Shown one piece after another: positions 1-5,743 of a DNA stretch of 8,013 bases. Made by a program: the position numbers and the translations under genes. The notes beneath the pieces were generated by a model. That model did not search any database and was not told where the DNA came from. It saw only the letters and a list, made by a program, of their open reading frames with translations. Numbering within the stretch: position 1 is the stretch's first letter; each line of letters begins with the position of its first letter. Source of the stretch: JBCAWW01 sp039024315 (lineage in GTDB: Bacteria > Bacteroidota > Bacteroidia > J057); the NCBI GenBank assembly GCA_039024315.1, contig JBCCQN010000291.1:1-8013 (forward strand), in the 5' to 3' direction.

Positions 1-1
1 A

Positions 2-130
2 GACGCCTATGAAAAATATAAGGATTACTTCCCCGGCCATAATCCAGTGCCGATGACTAAAGCTGTCAATGCTTATATTAGAAGCGTTCTGGGAAGCAGA
101 ACCGGCGAAATTATCCGTCAATATGAATAA
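2..130 (+). CDS. 3' end of an unidentified protein (partial, 42 residues visible)
   Basis: An open frame enters from the left edge and ends at TAA 128-130. The visible 42-residue tail reads ...YFPGHNPVPMTK near its start and ends ...GEIIRQYE. I do not recognise a family from this fragment. It looks like the compact end of a soluble domain, with a Gly/Pro-containing turn followed by an amphipathic helix (AVNAYIRSVL), and shows no membrane segment. That it is a real gene is supported by coding-like codon use and by its 8-base overlap with the next start (ATG 123-125 lies inside its last codons). Such an overlap usually means co-transcription and coupled translation, so it is probably in an operon with the M81 peptidase. 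A helper or companion enzyme of that peptidase is possible but not shown. Confidence 0.6.
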   Translation, partial: DAYEKYKDYFPGHNPVPMTKAVNAYIRSVLGSRTGEIIRQYE

Positions 131-1691
131 ACTACTCACTACTTTAAGCTGTATCATCCTACTGATGAGCTGTAACTCAGCCGAGCAGCAATCCGAAAGC
201 AAAAGCAATCTTCCTCGCGTGGCAATCGCAGGTTTGGCCATTGAGTCTAGCACCTTCTCTCCCGCCCAGACTCACGAACCCGCCTTCCACGCTCGCATGG
301 ATGAGGAGGTCTTTACTTATTATCCATTTATGGAGCCCGACTCTTCTTGCCGTAAGCGAGCAGACTGGGTACCCACGCTGAGAGCACATGCCTTACCGGG
401 CGGAATCGTGACGGCCGAAGCCTATGAGTCTCTAGTCAACAAAACCCTTACGAGGCTAAAAGAAAATGGCCCTTATGATGGTCTATTTTTTGATATCCAC
501 GGCGCGATGAGCGTGGTAGGTTTAGATGATCCAGAGGGCGATTTCATCGAACGCGTCCGCGAAGTCGTCGGACCGGATTGTCTGATTTCAACTTCCATGG
601 ACCTGCATGGAAATGTCTCCATTCGATTAGCCCAGCAATCCGACTTGATCACCTGTTACCGCCTTGCTCCGCATGAAGACGCGATCGAATCCAAAAGACG
701 AGCCGTTACCAATTTGCTCGACCGCCTCGAAAACGGCAAAGGCAAACCCCCTTATAAGGCCTGGATCAAAGTTCCGATTTTGTTGCCCGGTGAAAAAACC
801 AGCACCCGCATTGAACCCGCTAAGAGCCTTTATGGCAAAGTCGATCCCTTGACTAAGCAAGAAGGAGTGATCGATGCCGCCATTTGGGTAGGCTATGCCT
901 GGGCTGATGAACCCCGCAATCATGCCGTAGTCATGGCTTATGGTGATGATAAAGCTACTGTCAGTGAGGCTGCAGAAGAACTAGCCCAGTACTTCTGGGA
1001 TGTACGCGATGATTTCGAGTTCGTAGCGCCTGTGGCTTCTTTGGAGGAGAGTCTAGACATGGCCATCGCTCATGAGGAAGCACCTTTTATCATCAGCGAT
1101 ATGGGGGACAATCCCACCGCAGGGGGCGCAGGCGATGTTACTTGGACCCTAAAGGAGATTCTGGCTCGACCGGAATTCCAAGCCGAGGATGGCCCATCTT
1201 TGATTTATGCCTCAATCCCCGGTCCTAAGTTAATCGAGGCAGCTGTCAAAGCCGGTGTTGGTAATACCGTCGAGGCTGAGGTCGGAGCGGCGGTGGATGA
1301 TCGTTATGCGAAGCCTATCCTCCTCAAAGGCACCATCCAATCGATAGAACATGGCGACCAACATGCAGAAACCGAAGTCGTCGTCAAAGTCGGCAGCGTC
1401 AATGTGATCGTCACCAAAAAGCGTAAACCTTATCACCACGAATCAGATTTCACCAATCTTGGCCTCAATCCGCGCGAAAGTGATATCGTGGTGGTCAAAA
1501 TTGGCTACCTAGTGCCTGAGCTCTACGATATGCGCAAAGGTTGGATTATGGCATTGACCCCGGGCGGGGTCGATCAAGACCTCGAACGTCTCGGCTACAA
1601 ACGTATTATCCGCCCTATGTTCCCGCTTGATCGAGATATGCCAGATCCAGATCTCAGCGCCAAAATGGTTCCGCTTTCTGAGGCGATTTAG
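123..1691 (+). CDS. M81 family metallopeptidase (MlrC-like), predicted lipoprotein
   Basis: The protein has 522 residues from ATG 123. An in-frame ATG at 69 would add 18 residues, but 123 is preferred because it begins directly with a lipoprotein signal peptide: MNKLL, hydrophobic core, lipobox LMSC with Cys17. The mature part matches the MlrC/M81 family, named after the microcystin-degrading peptidase of sphingomonads. The N-terminal MlrC domain (about 32-305) has AGLAIESSTFSP (Glu41), DIHGAM (124-129), MDLHGN (Asp160, His162) and APHED (His184). The C-terminal MlrC_C domain (about 325-505) begins near DMGDNPTAGGAGD (326-338). By family analogy Asp160, His162 and His184 are the likely zinc ligands. 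Members hydrolyse small or cyclic peptides, or are called only MlrC-like; the substrate here is unknown. Lipidation suggests action in the periplasm or at the membrane, whereas I would expect many relatives to be cytoplasmic. It overlaps the upstream gene by 8 bases and is followed by a repeat element. Confidence 0.9.
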   Translation: MNKLLTTLSCIILLMSCNSAEQQSESKSNLPRVAIAGLAIESSTFSPAQTHEPAFHARMDEEVFTYYPFMEPDSSCRKRADWVPTLRAHALPGGIVTAEAYESLVNKTLTRLKENGPYDGLFFDIHGAMSVVGLDDPEGDFIERVREVVGPDCLISTSMDLHGNVSIRLAQQSDLITCYRLAPHEDAIESKRRAVTNLLDRLENGKGKPPYKAWIKVPILLPGEKTSTRIEPAKSLYGKVDPLTKQEGVIDAAIWVGYAWADEPRNHAVVMAYGDDKATVSEAAEELAQYFWDVRDDFEFVAPVASLEESLDMAIAHEEAPFIISDMGDNPTAGGAGDVTWTLKEILARPEFQAEDGPSLIYASIPGPKLIEAAVKAGVGNTVEAEVGAAVDDRYAKPILLKGTIQSIEHGDQHAETEVVVKVGSVNVIVTKKRKPYHHESDFTNLGLNPRESDIVVVKIGYLVPELYDMRKGWIMALTPGGVDQDLERLGYKRIIRPMFPLDRDMPDPDLSAKMVPLSEAI

Positions 1692-1701
1692 GATTTTTAC
1701 C

Positions 1702-1798
1702 GCTGCGCGGAACGATCATCCCTTTTTGCGGCCTGTGCAATACTAGACAAGCCGGTGTAGGGGCGTATTGCATACGCCCACGAGATAAGCGTTCTGCG
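1702..1798. repeat. Intergenic palindromic repeat, copy 1, with inverted ends
   Basis: This element starts 11 bases after the peptidase stop. Bases 1702-1786 align without gaps to 2369-2453 (offset 667) with 80 of 85 identical. The left end CTGCGCGGAACGAT (1703-1716) is mirrored at the right by AGCGTTCTGCG (1788-1798): 9 of 11 bases pair with 1706-1716, so the unit looks bounded by imperfect inverted repeats. Inside are two overlapping perfect dyads: GGGCGTAT (1761-1768) with ATACGCCC (1772-1779) around a TGC loop, and TGCAATAC (1736-1743) with GTATTGCA (1765-1772). They share bases and cannot both form. No open frame and no T-tract follow. It resembles a small non-autonomous or REP-like element; no transposase is present. 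Confidence 0.8.
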
Positions 1799-1827
1799 AA
1801 GAGGAAACTCAAAATCAACGATCTCTC

Positions 1828-2364
1828 ATGAAAATCATCATTTTCGGTGCCTCCGGCTCCGGCACGACTACTTTGGGGCGCGCCTTAGCTACACGCTACG
1901 AATGGTCCTTCCTCGACGCAGATGATTACTATTGGCAAAAGACAGAGCCTCCATACCAAATAAAAGTACCCCTAAAAGAGCGGACTCGGGCCCTAATGCA
2001 GGATTTGTTGGCGCAGCAATCTGTGGTTGTGAGTGGTTCTCTGGTGAGCTGGGGCGAAGAATGGCGGACAGCATTTGAGCTCGGGATATTTTTGCACCTA
2101 CCGCCCGAAATCCGTATTCAGCGTCTCCAAAAACGAGAGATTGAGCGTTATGCGGAGCAGCTTGAACAAGATCCCAAAGTCGCCCAAACCTCAAAAGATT
2201 TTATTGCTTGGGCCCGCCAATACGATGATCCTAATTTCGATGGCCGCAGCATCACCCAACACAATAATTGGATCAAGGAAGTTTCTTTTCCCGTGCTGAG
2301 AGTTGAAGGGGCCTTTAGCGTGGAAGATTTGTTGGTACGCATCGATCGCTTTTTGGTGTTTTAA
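1828..2364 (+). CDS. P-loop NTPase, small nucleoside/adenylate kinase-like protein
   Basis: The protein has 178 residues and is probably cytoplasmic, with no signal or membrane segment. The N-terminus MKIIIFGASGSGTTTLGRAL is a beta strand followed by a P-loop. The expected Walker A lysine (GxxxxGK[ST]) is replaced by Thr13, giving GASGSGTT at 7-14; similar GTTT loops occur in small proteins annotated as AAA-family or adenylate/shikimate-kinase-like ATPases. LDADDYYW (29-36) is placed like the acceptor-binding acidic strand of NMP and shikimate kinases. VVVSGSLVSWG (66-76) fits the next strand, and RLQKREIERY (99-108) resembles an arginine-rich lid. Length and layout suit a small-molecule kinase, but the substrate cannot be named. 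It stands alone between two direct repeat copies, one ending about 30-40 bases before its start and one beginning 5 bases after its stop. No good ribosome binding site is seen; an AGAGGA at 1799-1804 is too distant. Confidence 0.85.
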   Translation: MKIIIFGASGSGTTTLGRALATRYEWSFLDADDYYWQKTEPPYQIKVPLKERTRALMQDLLAQQSVVVSGSLVSWGEEWRTAFELGIFLHLPPEIRIQRLQKREIERYAEQLEQDPKVAQTSKDFIAWARQYDDPNFDGRSITQHNNWIKEVSFPVLRVEGAFSVEDLLVRIDRFLVF

Positions 2365-2368
2365 GGCT

Positions 2369-2453
2369 GCTGCGCAGAACGATCATCCCTTCTTGGGGCC
2401 TATGCAATACTAGACAAGCCGGTGTAGGGGCGTATTGCATACACCCACGAGAT
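2369..2453. repeat. Intergenic palindromic repeat, copy 2 (direct repeat of 1702-1786)
   Basis: It begins 5 bases after the kinase stop codon and matches copy 1 in the same orientation at 80 of 85 positions without gaps. The TGCAATAC/GTATTGCA dyad (2403-2410 and 2432-2439) is fully conserved. In the other dyad (2428-2435 and 2439-2446) one G has become A at 2443, giving a C-A mismatch in a + strand RNA but a tolerated G-U pair in a - strand RNA. Similarity to copy 1 stops at 2453, and the right-hand inverted end seen in copy 1 (AGCGTTCTGCG) is absent, so this copy appears right-truncated. Confidence 0.85.
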
Positions 2454-2465
2454 GAACGGTCAAAG

Positions 2466-2495
2466 ATCCCGCATCGCATTTCATTTGTGCGGGAT
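2466..2495. repeat. Short inverted repeat (8-base stem)
   Basis: ATCCCGCA at 2466-2473 and TGCGGGAT at 2488-2495 are exact reverse complements separated by 14 bases. The following GACGTTTTGAAGTTTTTCC is only loosely T-rich, so it is a weak terminator candidate. It may be another small repeat module within this intergenic mosaic. Confidence 0.5.
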
Positions 2496-2541
2496 GACGT
2501 TTTGAAGTTTTTCCTAGCCTCTGGCAATAAAGCTATCCGTC

Positions 2542-2590
2542 ATGCCGGAATGCGAACGTAGTAAGCATATCCGGTATCTTTTTATTTTTT
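2542..2590 (+). terminator. Terminator-like hairpin with T-tract
   Basis: ATGCCGGAATGC (2542-2553) pairs with GCATATCCGGTAT (2565-2577), giving 12 pairs that include one G-U, with one bulged A at 2569 and an 11-base loop. A T-rich tract follows (2579-2590, interrupted only by an A at 2584). This is the shape of an intrinsic terminator reading in the + direction. It lies about 180 bases after the kinase gene and 150 before the DUF445 gene, so it would separate the two units. The CATGCCGGA...TCCGGTAT sequence could also be a dispersed palindromic repeat rather than a dedicated terminator. Confidence 0.5.
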
Positions 2591-2595
2591 CCCTG

Positions 2596-2609
2596 CTGCG
2601 CAGAACGCT
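2596..2609 (+). repeat. Solo copy of the repeat end motif CTGCGCNGAACGMT
   Basis: CTGCGCAGAACGCT lies directly after the T-tract. The same motif starts both long repeat copies (1703-1716 and 2370-2383, with ...GAT in place of ...GCT) and occurs in the propeller lipoprotein gene (4635-4648). Extended to 2593-2614, it matches 4632-4653 at 20 of 22 positions. No inverted partner is seen close downstream. Confidence 0.6.
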
Positions 2610-2706
2610 CAATTAAGGGTTGAAGGCTTGAGCTTTTGAATTTCTGAATGGGAAAAAATCAAACATTCAACAAATCAGACCTGAAATCATTCTTCCGATT
2701 CTCATC

Positions 2707-2737
2707 TTGCAAAGCGTGAGGAAGCGATTTATCTTGC
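2707..2737 (+). promoter_or_regulatory. Possible Bacteroidota-type promoter upstream of the DUF445 gene
   Basis: TTG at 2707-2709 is followed after 20 bases by TATCTTGC at 2730-2737. This resembles the Bacteroidota vegetative promoter pattern (TTG, 19-21 bases, TAnnTTTG), with TA, one T of the TTTG and spacing in agreement, but the last bases are shifted. Transcription would begin at about the ATG at 2742, giving a leaderless or nearly leaderless message. The match is weak and could be chance. Confidence 0.2.
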
Positions 2738-2741
2738 TTTT

Positions 2742-3980
2742 ATGTGGGACAACTTGCTCGCTTTACTAAGTACAAATGAGTTTTGGCAATACGCCTCCAT
2801 TCCCTTCGTCAGTGCGATCGTGGGTTGGGGGACCAATGTCATTGCGCTAAAGATGACTTTTTATCCGATCAAGTTCTTTGGGATTTGGAAGATCGGTTGG
2901 CAGGGGATTATCCCTAGTCGAGCAGGCTTTATGGCGGCCAAAGCGGTTGATCTTCTTACCAAGAATCTCATTTCTATCGAGGAACGCTTTACGCAAATCG
3001 AACCCGAAAGAGTGGCCGAAGAGATGGAGCCCGTCCTACAACGCCTTTCGGAGCAGATCGTGCGCGATACCATGGAGGAAAAGGCCCCCATGATCTGGGA
3101 AGCTGCCCCAGAGATGATCAAAACCCGCATTTTTCAAAAGGTATCTACCGAACTACCCGAGGTCGTTGAGGAATTGATGGAGGACGTCAAAACCAATATC
3201 ACTGACCTATTTGATCTTAAGGGCATGGTCGTCGAAGAACTCGAAGCCAATCCCGAATTGCTCAACCTGATCTTTACCGAGTCGGGCAAGGAGGAATTTA
3301 AGTTTATCGAACGCTCGGGTTTTTACTTTGGTTTTTTGTTTGGACTCTTTCAGATGCTATTGTGGGTCTTTTGGCAAGAGGTCTGGATCTTACCGGCCGC
3401 TGGATTGGTCGTGGGTTGGGCAACGAATTTTCTCGCTCTCAAGCTGATTTTCGAGCCGCTCAATCCCAAGAAGTTTGGGCCTTGGCGTTTTCAGGGACTG
3501 TTTATCGCCCGCCAAGTTGAAGTAGCCGCTGCTTACGCCAAAGTAGTGGCTTCCCAAATATTGACCTCAGAAAACATCTTCATTCGCCTTCTTCACGGTC
3601 CTGCCCATGAACGTCTAGAAAAAATCGTGCATCTGCACGTCAAAAAAGCAGTTGATTCCAGCGCGGGCATTTCAAAACCACTCTTTCAGCTAACACAGGG
3701 CACCAAACGCTACCTGCAAATCAAGCAGACTGTCGCCCAACGCTTTGTCGAAGAACTCCCCCACTCTATCCATCACCTTTTTGGCTATGCCGAAGAGGCC
3801 TTGGATATTGAAAATACTCTGCGCACCCGCATGCAAGCCTTAGCGCCGGAAAATTTTGTGGGCTTCCTCCGCCCAATCTTCCAAGAAGACGAATGGAAGC
3901 TGATCTTGGTAGGTGCCGTATTGGGTGCATTGGCCGGACTGGCCCAGCTGATATTTATCTTCGGTGGTTTGATTATCTAA
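2742..3980 (+). CDS. DUF445 family membrane protein (YheB-like)
   Basis: The protein has 412 residues. The N-terminal membrane segment (about 14-40) carries GWGTNVIALKM at 28-38. A long charged, helical stretch follows (about 75-190), then a pair of membrane segments (about 193-237) carrying GWATNFLALKL at 225-235, a second soluble helical region (about 255-380), and a final membrane segment (386-412). The GW[GA]TNxxALK motif and the text after it (FYPIKFFGIW...GWQGIIPSR versus FEPLNPKKFGPW...FQGLFIAR) are clearly repeated, so the protein is an internal duplication, as is usual for DUF445. The molecular role of the family is not established; an inner-membrane location with large helical domains is the reasonable call. 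It is followed after 11 bases by a small lipoprotein gene, so the two are probably co-transcribed up to the terminator at 4488-4506. No close Shine-Dalgarno sequence is present. Confidence 0.88.
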   Translation: MWDNLLALLSTNEFWQYASIPFVSAIVGWGTNVIALKMTFYPIKFFGIWKIGWQGIIPSRAGFMAAKAVDLLTKNLISIEERFTQIEPERVAEEMEPVLQRLSEQIVRDTMEEKAPMIWEAAPEMIKTRIFQKVSTELPEVVEELMEDVKTNITDLFDLKGMVVEELEANPELLNLIFTESGKEEFKFIERSGFYFGFLFGLFQMLLWVFWQEVWILPAAGLVVGWATNFLALKLIFEPLNPKKFGPWRFQGLFIARQVEVAAAYAKVVASQILTSENIFIRLLHGPAHERLEKIVHLHVKKAVDSSAGISKPLFQLTQGTKRYLQIKQTVAQRFVEELPHSIHHLFGYAEEALDIENTLRTRMQALAPENFVGFLRPIFQEDEWKLILVGAVLGALAGLAQLIFIFGGLII

Positions 3981-3991
3981 AGCAAAAGCCC

Positions 3992-4465
3992 ATGCGATAC
4001 TTAGCCATTTTCTTATTGCTATTGGCTTGCCAAACTCCAAACTCAGTACCCCAATTCGACGCGAAAGCTTCCGAAATAGTCGCTCAGGACACAAGAGAGA
4101 TGCTACAGGACTATCACGCCGCAATTGATAAAGGTGGACTAAAAGCAGAATTCGCCTATTTGGATTCAAGTCGTCAGTTTTTCTGGGTGCCACCTGGTTA
4201 TGAAAGTGCCTTAGATTTTGACTCCGTAAAAACGATTCTGCTCCAGAATGCTAAGGCCATGAAGCAGGTTACTTTTAAATGGGAAACCCTTAGCATTTAT
4301 CCTCTTTCGCACGAGCTAGCCACTTTTCAAGGTATCGTCACCGGAAACATGAAAGATACCAGCAATACTGATTTCCCCGTCCACATCCTAGAGTCAGGCA
4401 CCCTGATCAAACGCCCCGATGGCTGGAAATTGCTAAGTGGACAATCCGCCAATCTGAATCCTTAA
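3992..4465 (+). CDS. Small lipoprotein with NTF2-like (DUF4440/SnoaL-type) domain
   Basis: The protein has 157 residues from ATG 3992. The frame stays open upstream to an ATG at 3893, but that region overlaps the DUF445 gene. Starting at 3992 gives an ideal short lipoprotein signal, MRYLAIFLLLLAC with Cys13, 11 bases after the previous stop. The mature domain (about 25-155) has the NTF2-like order: a long helix (ASEIVAQDTREMLQDYHAAI), then FAYLDSSRQFFWVPPG, a central helix, and alternating strands ending in GTLIKRPDGWKLLSGQS, typical of DUF4440/SnoaL-like proteins. Some of these domains are enzymes and some only bind ligands; no catalytic set is obvious, so the function is unknown. It is probably anchored to a membrane facing the periplasm or cell surface. 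The tight spacing suggests it works with, or is at least expressed with, the DUF445 protein. Confidence 0.8.
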   Translation: MRYLAIFLLLLACQTPNSVPQFDAKASEIVAQDTREMLQDYHAAIDKGGLKAEFAYLDSSRQFFWVPPGYESALDFDSVKTILLQNAKAMKQVTFKWETLSIYPLSHELATFQGIVTGNMKDTSNTDFPVHILESGTLIKRPDGWKLLSGQSANLNP

Positions 4466-4487
4466 TCCATTGATCCGCCCATTTCGT

Positions 4488-4506
4488 GGAGTGGCACTCC
4501 TTTTTT
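4488..4506 (+). terminator. Intrinsic terminator after the DUF445/lipoprotein pair
   Basis: GGAGT (4488-4492), loop GGC, ACTCC (4496-4500), then six T's (4501-4506). The stem is short but perfect, and the T-run follows at once. It lies 22 bases past the lipoprotein stop and 40 bases before the next start, so it should end the 2742-4465 transcript and leave the propeller lipoprotein to its own promoter, which I cannot identify. Confidence 0.65.
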
Positions 4507-4546
4507 CGCGCATTTTAGTGGAGATTATCACTCTAATCATGCATCA

Positions 4547-5557
4547 ATGAAATACTTTTCCCCTCTCGCCACTCTGCTTTTATCGGTTTTCATCCTCAAC
4601 TGCTCTGTACCAGAGAGGAGTGCTAGTGTAGCTGCTGCGCCGAACGCTCAATCGAGTCAAGCGTTCGGCAAGGCCGCTCTGACCGCCGCCAATAGGAGTC
4701 CGCTCTATGTCTCCTCCGACCAAGGCAGTACTTGGAAAGCCGTAGTCAGTAATCTACCGGAGGATACTCAAGTGTCCTTCATGGAAATGATGGGGGCGCA
4801 TATGCTGATCGCAACAGATAATAGAGGCCTATTTATCGGGAATCAAAGCTTCACTCATTTCGAAATGATCAGCGAAGCCCTGCCTAGCCAAAAAATCAAC
4901 GCCCTCCACCTTGATGGAGAAAATATCTATGTGGGCGTTTATCGCGAAGGCCTCTATGGGTCTGAGGATCTTGGTCAAAACTGGCAATCGCTCAACCATG
5001 ATCTCCCCAACCTTCGGGTCCAAGCCATCAAGCATTACAACGGAAAATTAGTTGTGGGCACTGACGCTGGGATTTATCAGTTTGATAAAAAGTTATCAAA
5101 ATGGGAAAATCTCTACCCTGATATCCAAGTATTGAGTCTCGAAAGCCTTCAGGGAGCTTGGATCGCAGGCACCAATCGTGGCACGCTCAAATCCACCAAT
5201 CAAGGCAAAGACTGGCAGTGGATTCATGAAATGGGGGCAGTACATTATACCCATATCGTAGACGAGCAAATCGCAGAGTTTGTCCTGATGGAAGATGTCT
5301 ATTTTTCTGCGGATCTCGGCCAAAGCTGGACCAAAGCCAACCTCAATCCAAAAGAATCCTCTTATGTCTATGAGGTCATCAAAAGCGGCAATAGCCTAGT
5401 TTTGAGCAATAATTACGGGATTCATCGTTCCACCGACGGTGGGAAAAACTGGCAACTCGTCCATGCCACGGAAGAGATGGGCTTTTTTGATCTCTACGCT
5501 CGAGGCAATCTCATTTACGGCGGCACGCGCGTCTGGGATGAGTTCAGAGGACGTTGA
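4547..5557 (+). CDS. Lipoprotein with Asp-box (BNR/sortilin-like) beta-propeller
   Basis: The protein has 336 residues. The lipoprotein signal MKYFSPLATLLLSVFILNC gives lipidated Cys19, followed by a low-complexity linker (about 20-50), part of which is encoded by a palindromic repeat. The rest is a beta-propeller with five Asp-boxes (SxDxGxxW type): SSDQGSTW (56-63), SEDLGQNW (139-146), STNQGKDW (216-223, Asn for Asp), SADLGQSW (254-261) and STDGGKNW (295-302). They alternate with strands such as LLIATDNRGLF-like and YVGVYREGLYGS-like hairpins. Such repeats occur in sialidases, VPS10/sortilin and Ycf48-like assembly factors, and in many secreted Bacteroidota proteins. No sialidase arginine triad or FRIP motif is evident, so a binding or scaffold role is likelier than catalysis. 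It appears monocistronic, with a terminator before it and 186 non-coding bases after. The start is well defined by the signal peptide; no Shine-Dalgarno sequence is visible. Confidence 0.8.
   Translation: MKYFSPLATLLLSVFILNCSVPERSASVAAAPNAQSSQAFGKAALTAANRSPLYVSSDQGSTWKAVVSNLPEDTQVSFMEMMGAHMLIATDNRGLFIGNQSFTHFEMISEALPSQKINALHLDGENIYVGVYREGLYGSEDLGQNWQSLNHDLPNLRVQAIKHYNGKLVVGTDAGIYQFDKKLSKWENLYPDIQVLSLESLQGAWIAGTNRGTLKSTNQGKDWQWIHEMGAVHYTHIVDEQIAEFVLMEDVYFSADLGQSWTKANLNPKESSYVYEVIKSGNSLVLSNNYGIHRSTDGGKNWQLVHATEEMGFFDLYARGNLIYGGTRVWDEFRGR
4632..4669. repeat. Palindromic repeat inside the propeller lipoprotein coding sequence
   Basis: GCCGAACGCT (4639-4648) and AGCGTTCGGC (4660-4669) are perfect 10-base reverse complements around an 11-base spacer. 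The left side belongs to the end-motif family: 4632-4653 matches intergenic 2593-2614 at 20 of 22 positions. It is read in frame as residues about 29-41 (AAAPNAQSSQAFG), in the flexible linker after lipidated Cys19, where an insertion would be tolerated. Relative to the intergenic motif, one arm has A to C and the other T to G, so pairing is kept. Confidence 0.6.
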
Positions 5558-5743
5558 AACATTAATGCGTAAACCCTTTATTAGCAGTTCATAAGACACG
5601 AAATCAGTTTGATTTAGAAGGACAGAAAATCCTACTTTTCGAACAAATTTCTTACATATCAGCTTAATTCAATATCTAGGGCCCCATTCCCCTAATTTCT
5701 TGCACACTTTGTGGACCCTGCCTAAGAGTTAACCTGTACCATT

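Larger units (their letters stand above)
2365..2741. other. 377-base gene-free mosaic of repeats and hairpins
   Basis: No credible gene lies here on either strand. From left to right it holds: the second repeat copy (2369-2453); a hairpin ATCCCGCA/TGCGGGAT (2466-2473 and 2488-2495); a terminator-like hairpin with a T-tract (2542-2590); a solo copy of the repeat end motif CTGCGCAGAACGCT (2596-2609); then an A/T-richer leader (about 2615-2741) before the DUF445 gene that may contain its promoter. The packing of four repeat-like modules suggests a site that has collected small elements. An antisense frame at 2315-2527 crosses the repeat and has no recognisable protein features. Confidence 0.75.

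Noticed and set aside
69..122. Earlier ATG for the M81 gene at 69
   Set aside because: It would put 18 unrelated residues before a complete lipoprotein signal peptide and overlap the upstream gene much further; 123 is the better start.
627..923. Antisense open frame of 98 codons within the M81 gene
   Set aside because: It is a mirror of coding sequence with strong family motifs on the + strand; no independent support.
1889..2194. Antisense open frame of 101 codons within the kinase-like gene
   Set aside because: It is entirely opposite a gene with clear P-loop features, and has no motif or plausible start context of its own.
1702..2453. CRISPR-like direct repeats
   Set aside because: There are only two copies, with a whole gene between them and internal palindromes; no repeat-spacer periodicity and no cas genes.
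3893..3991. Earlier start for the NTF2-like lipoprotein at 3893
   Set aside because: It would overlap the DUF445 gene by 88 bases and bury the lipoprotein signal peptide inside the chain.
3840..4193. Antisense open frame of 117 codons across the DUF445/lipoprotein junction
   Set aside because: It lies opposite two well-supported genes, has no recognisable domain, and its composition is what the reverse of those genes would give.
5558..5743. Promoter or terminator between the propeller and GH9 genes
   Set aside because: I saw only weak matches (for example TTG at 5700-5702 with TAAGAGTT 20 bases on, and a 4-base stem AGGA/TCCT near 5620-5635); none is good enough to annotate.
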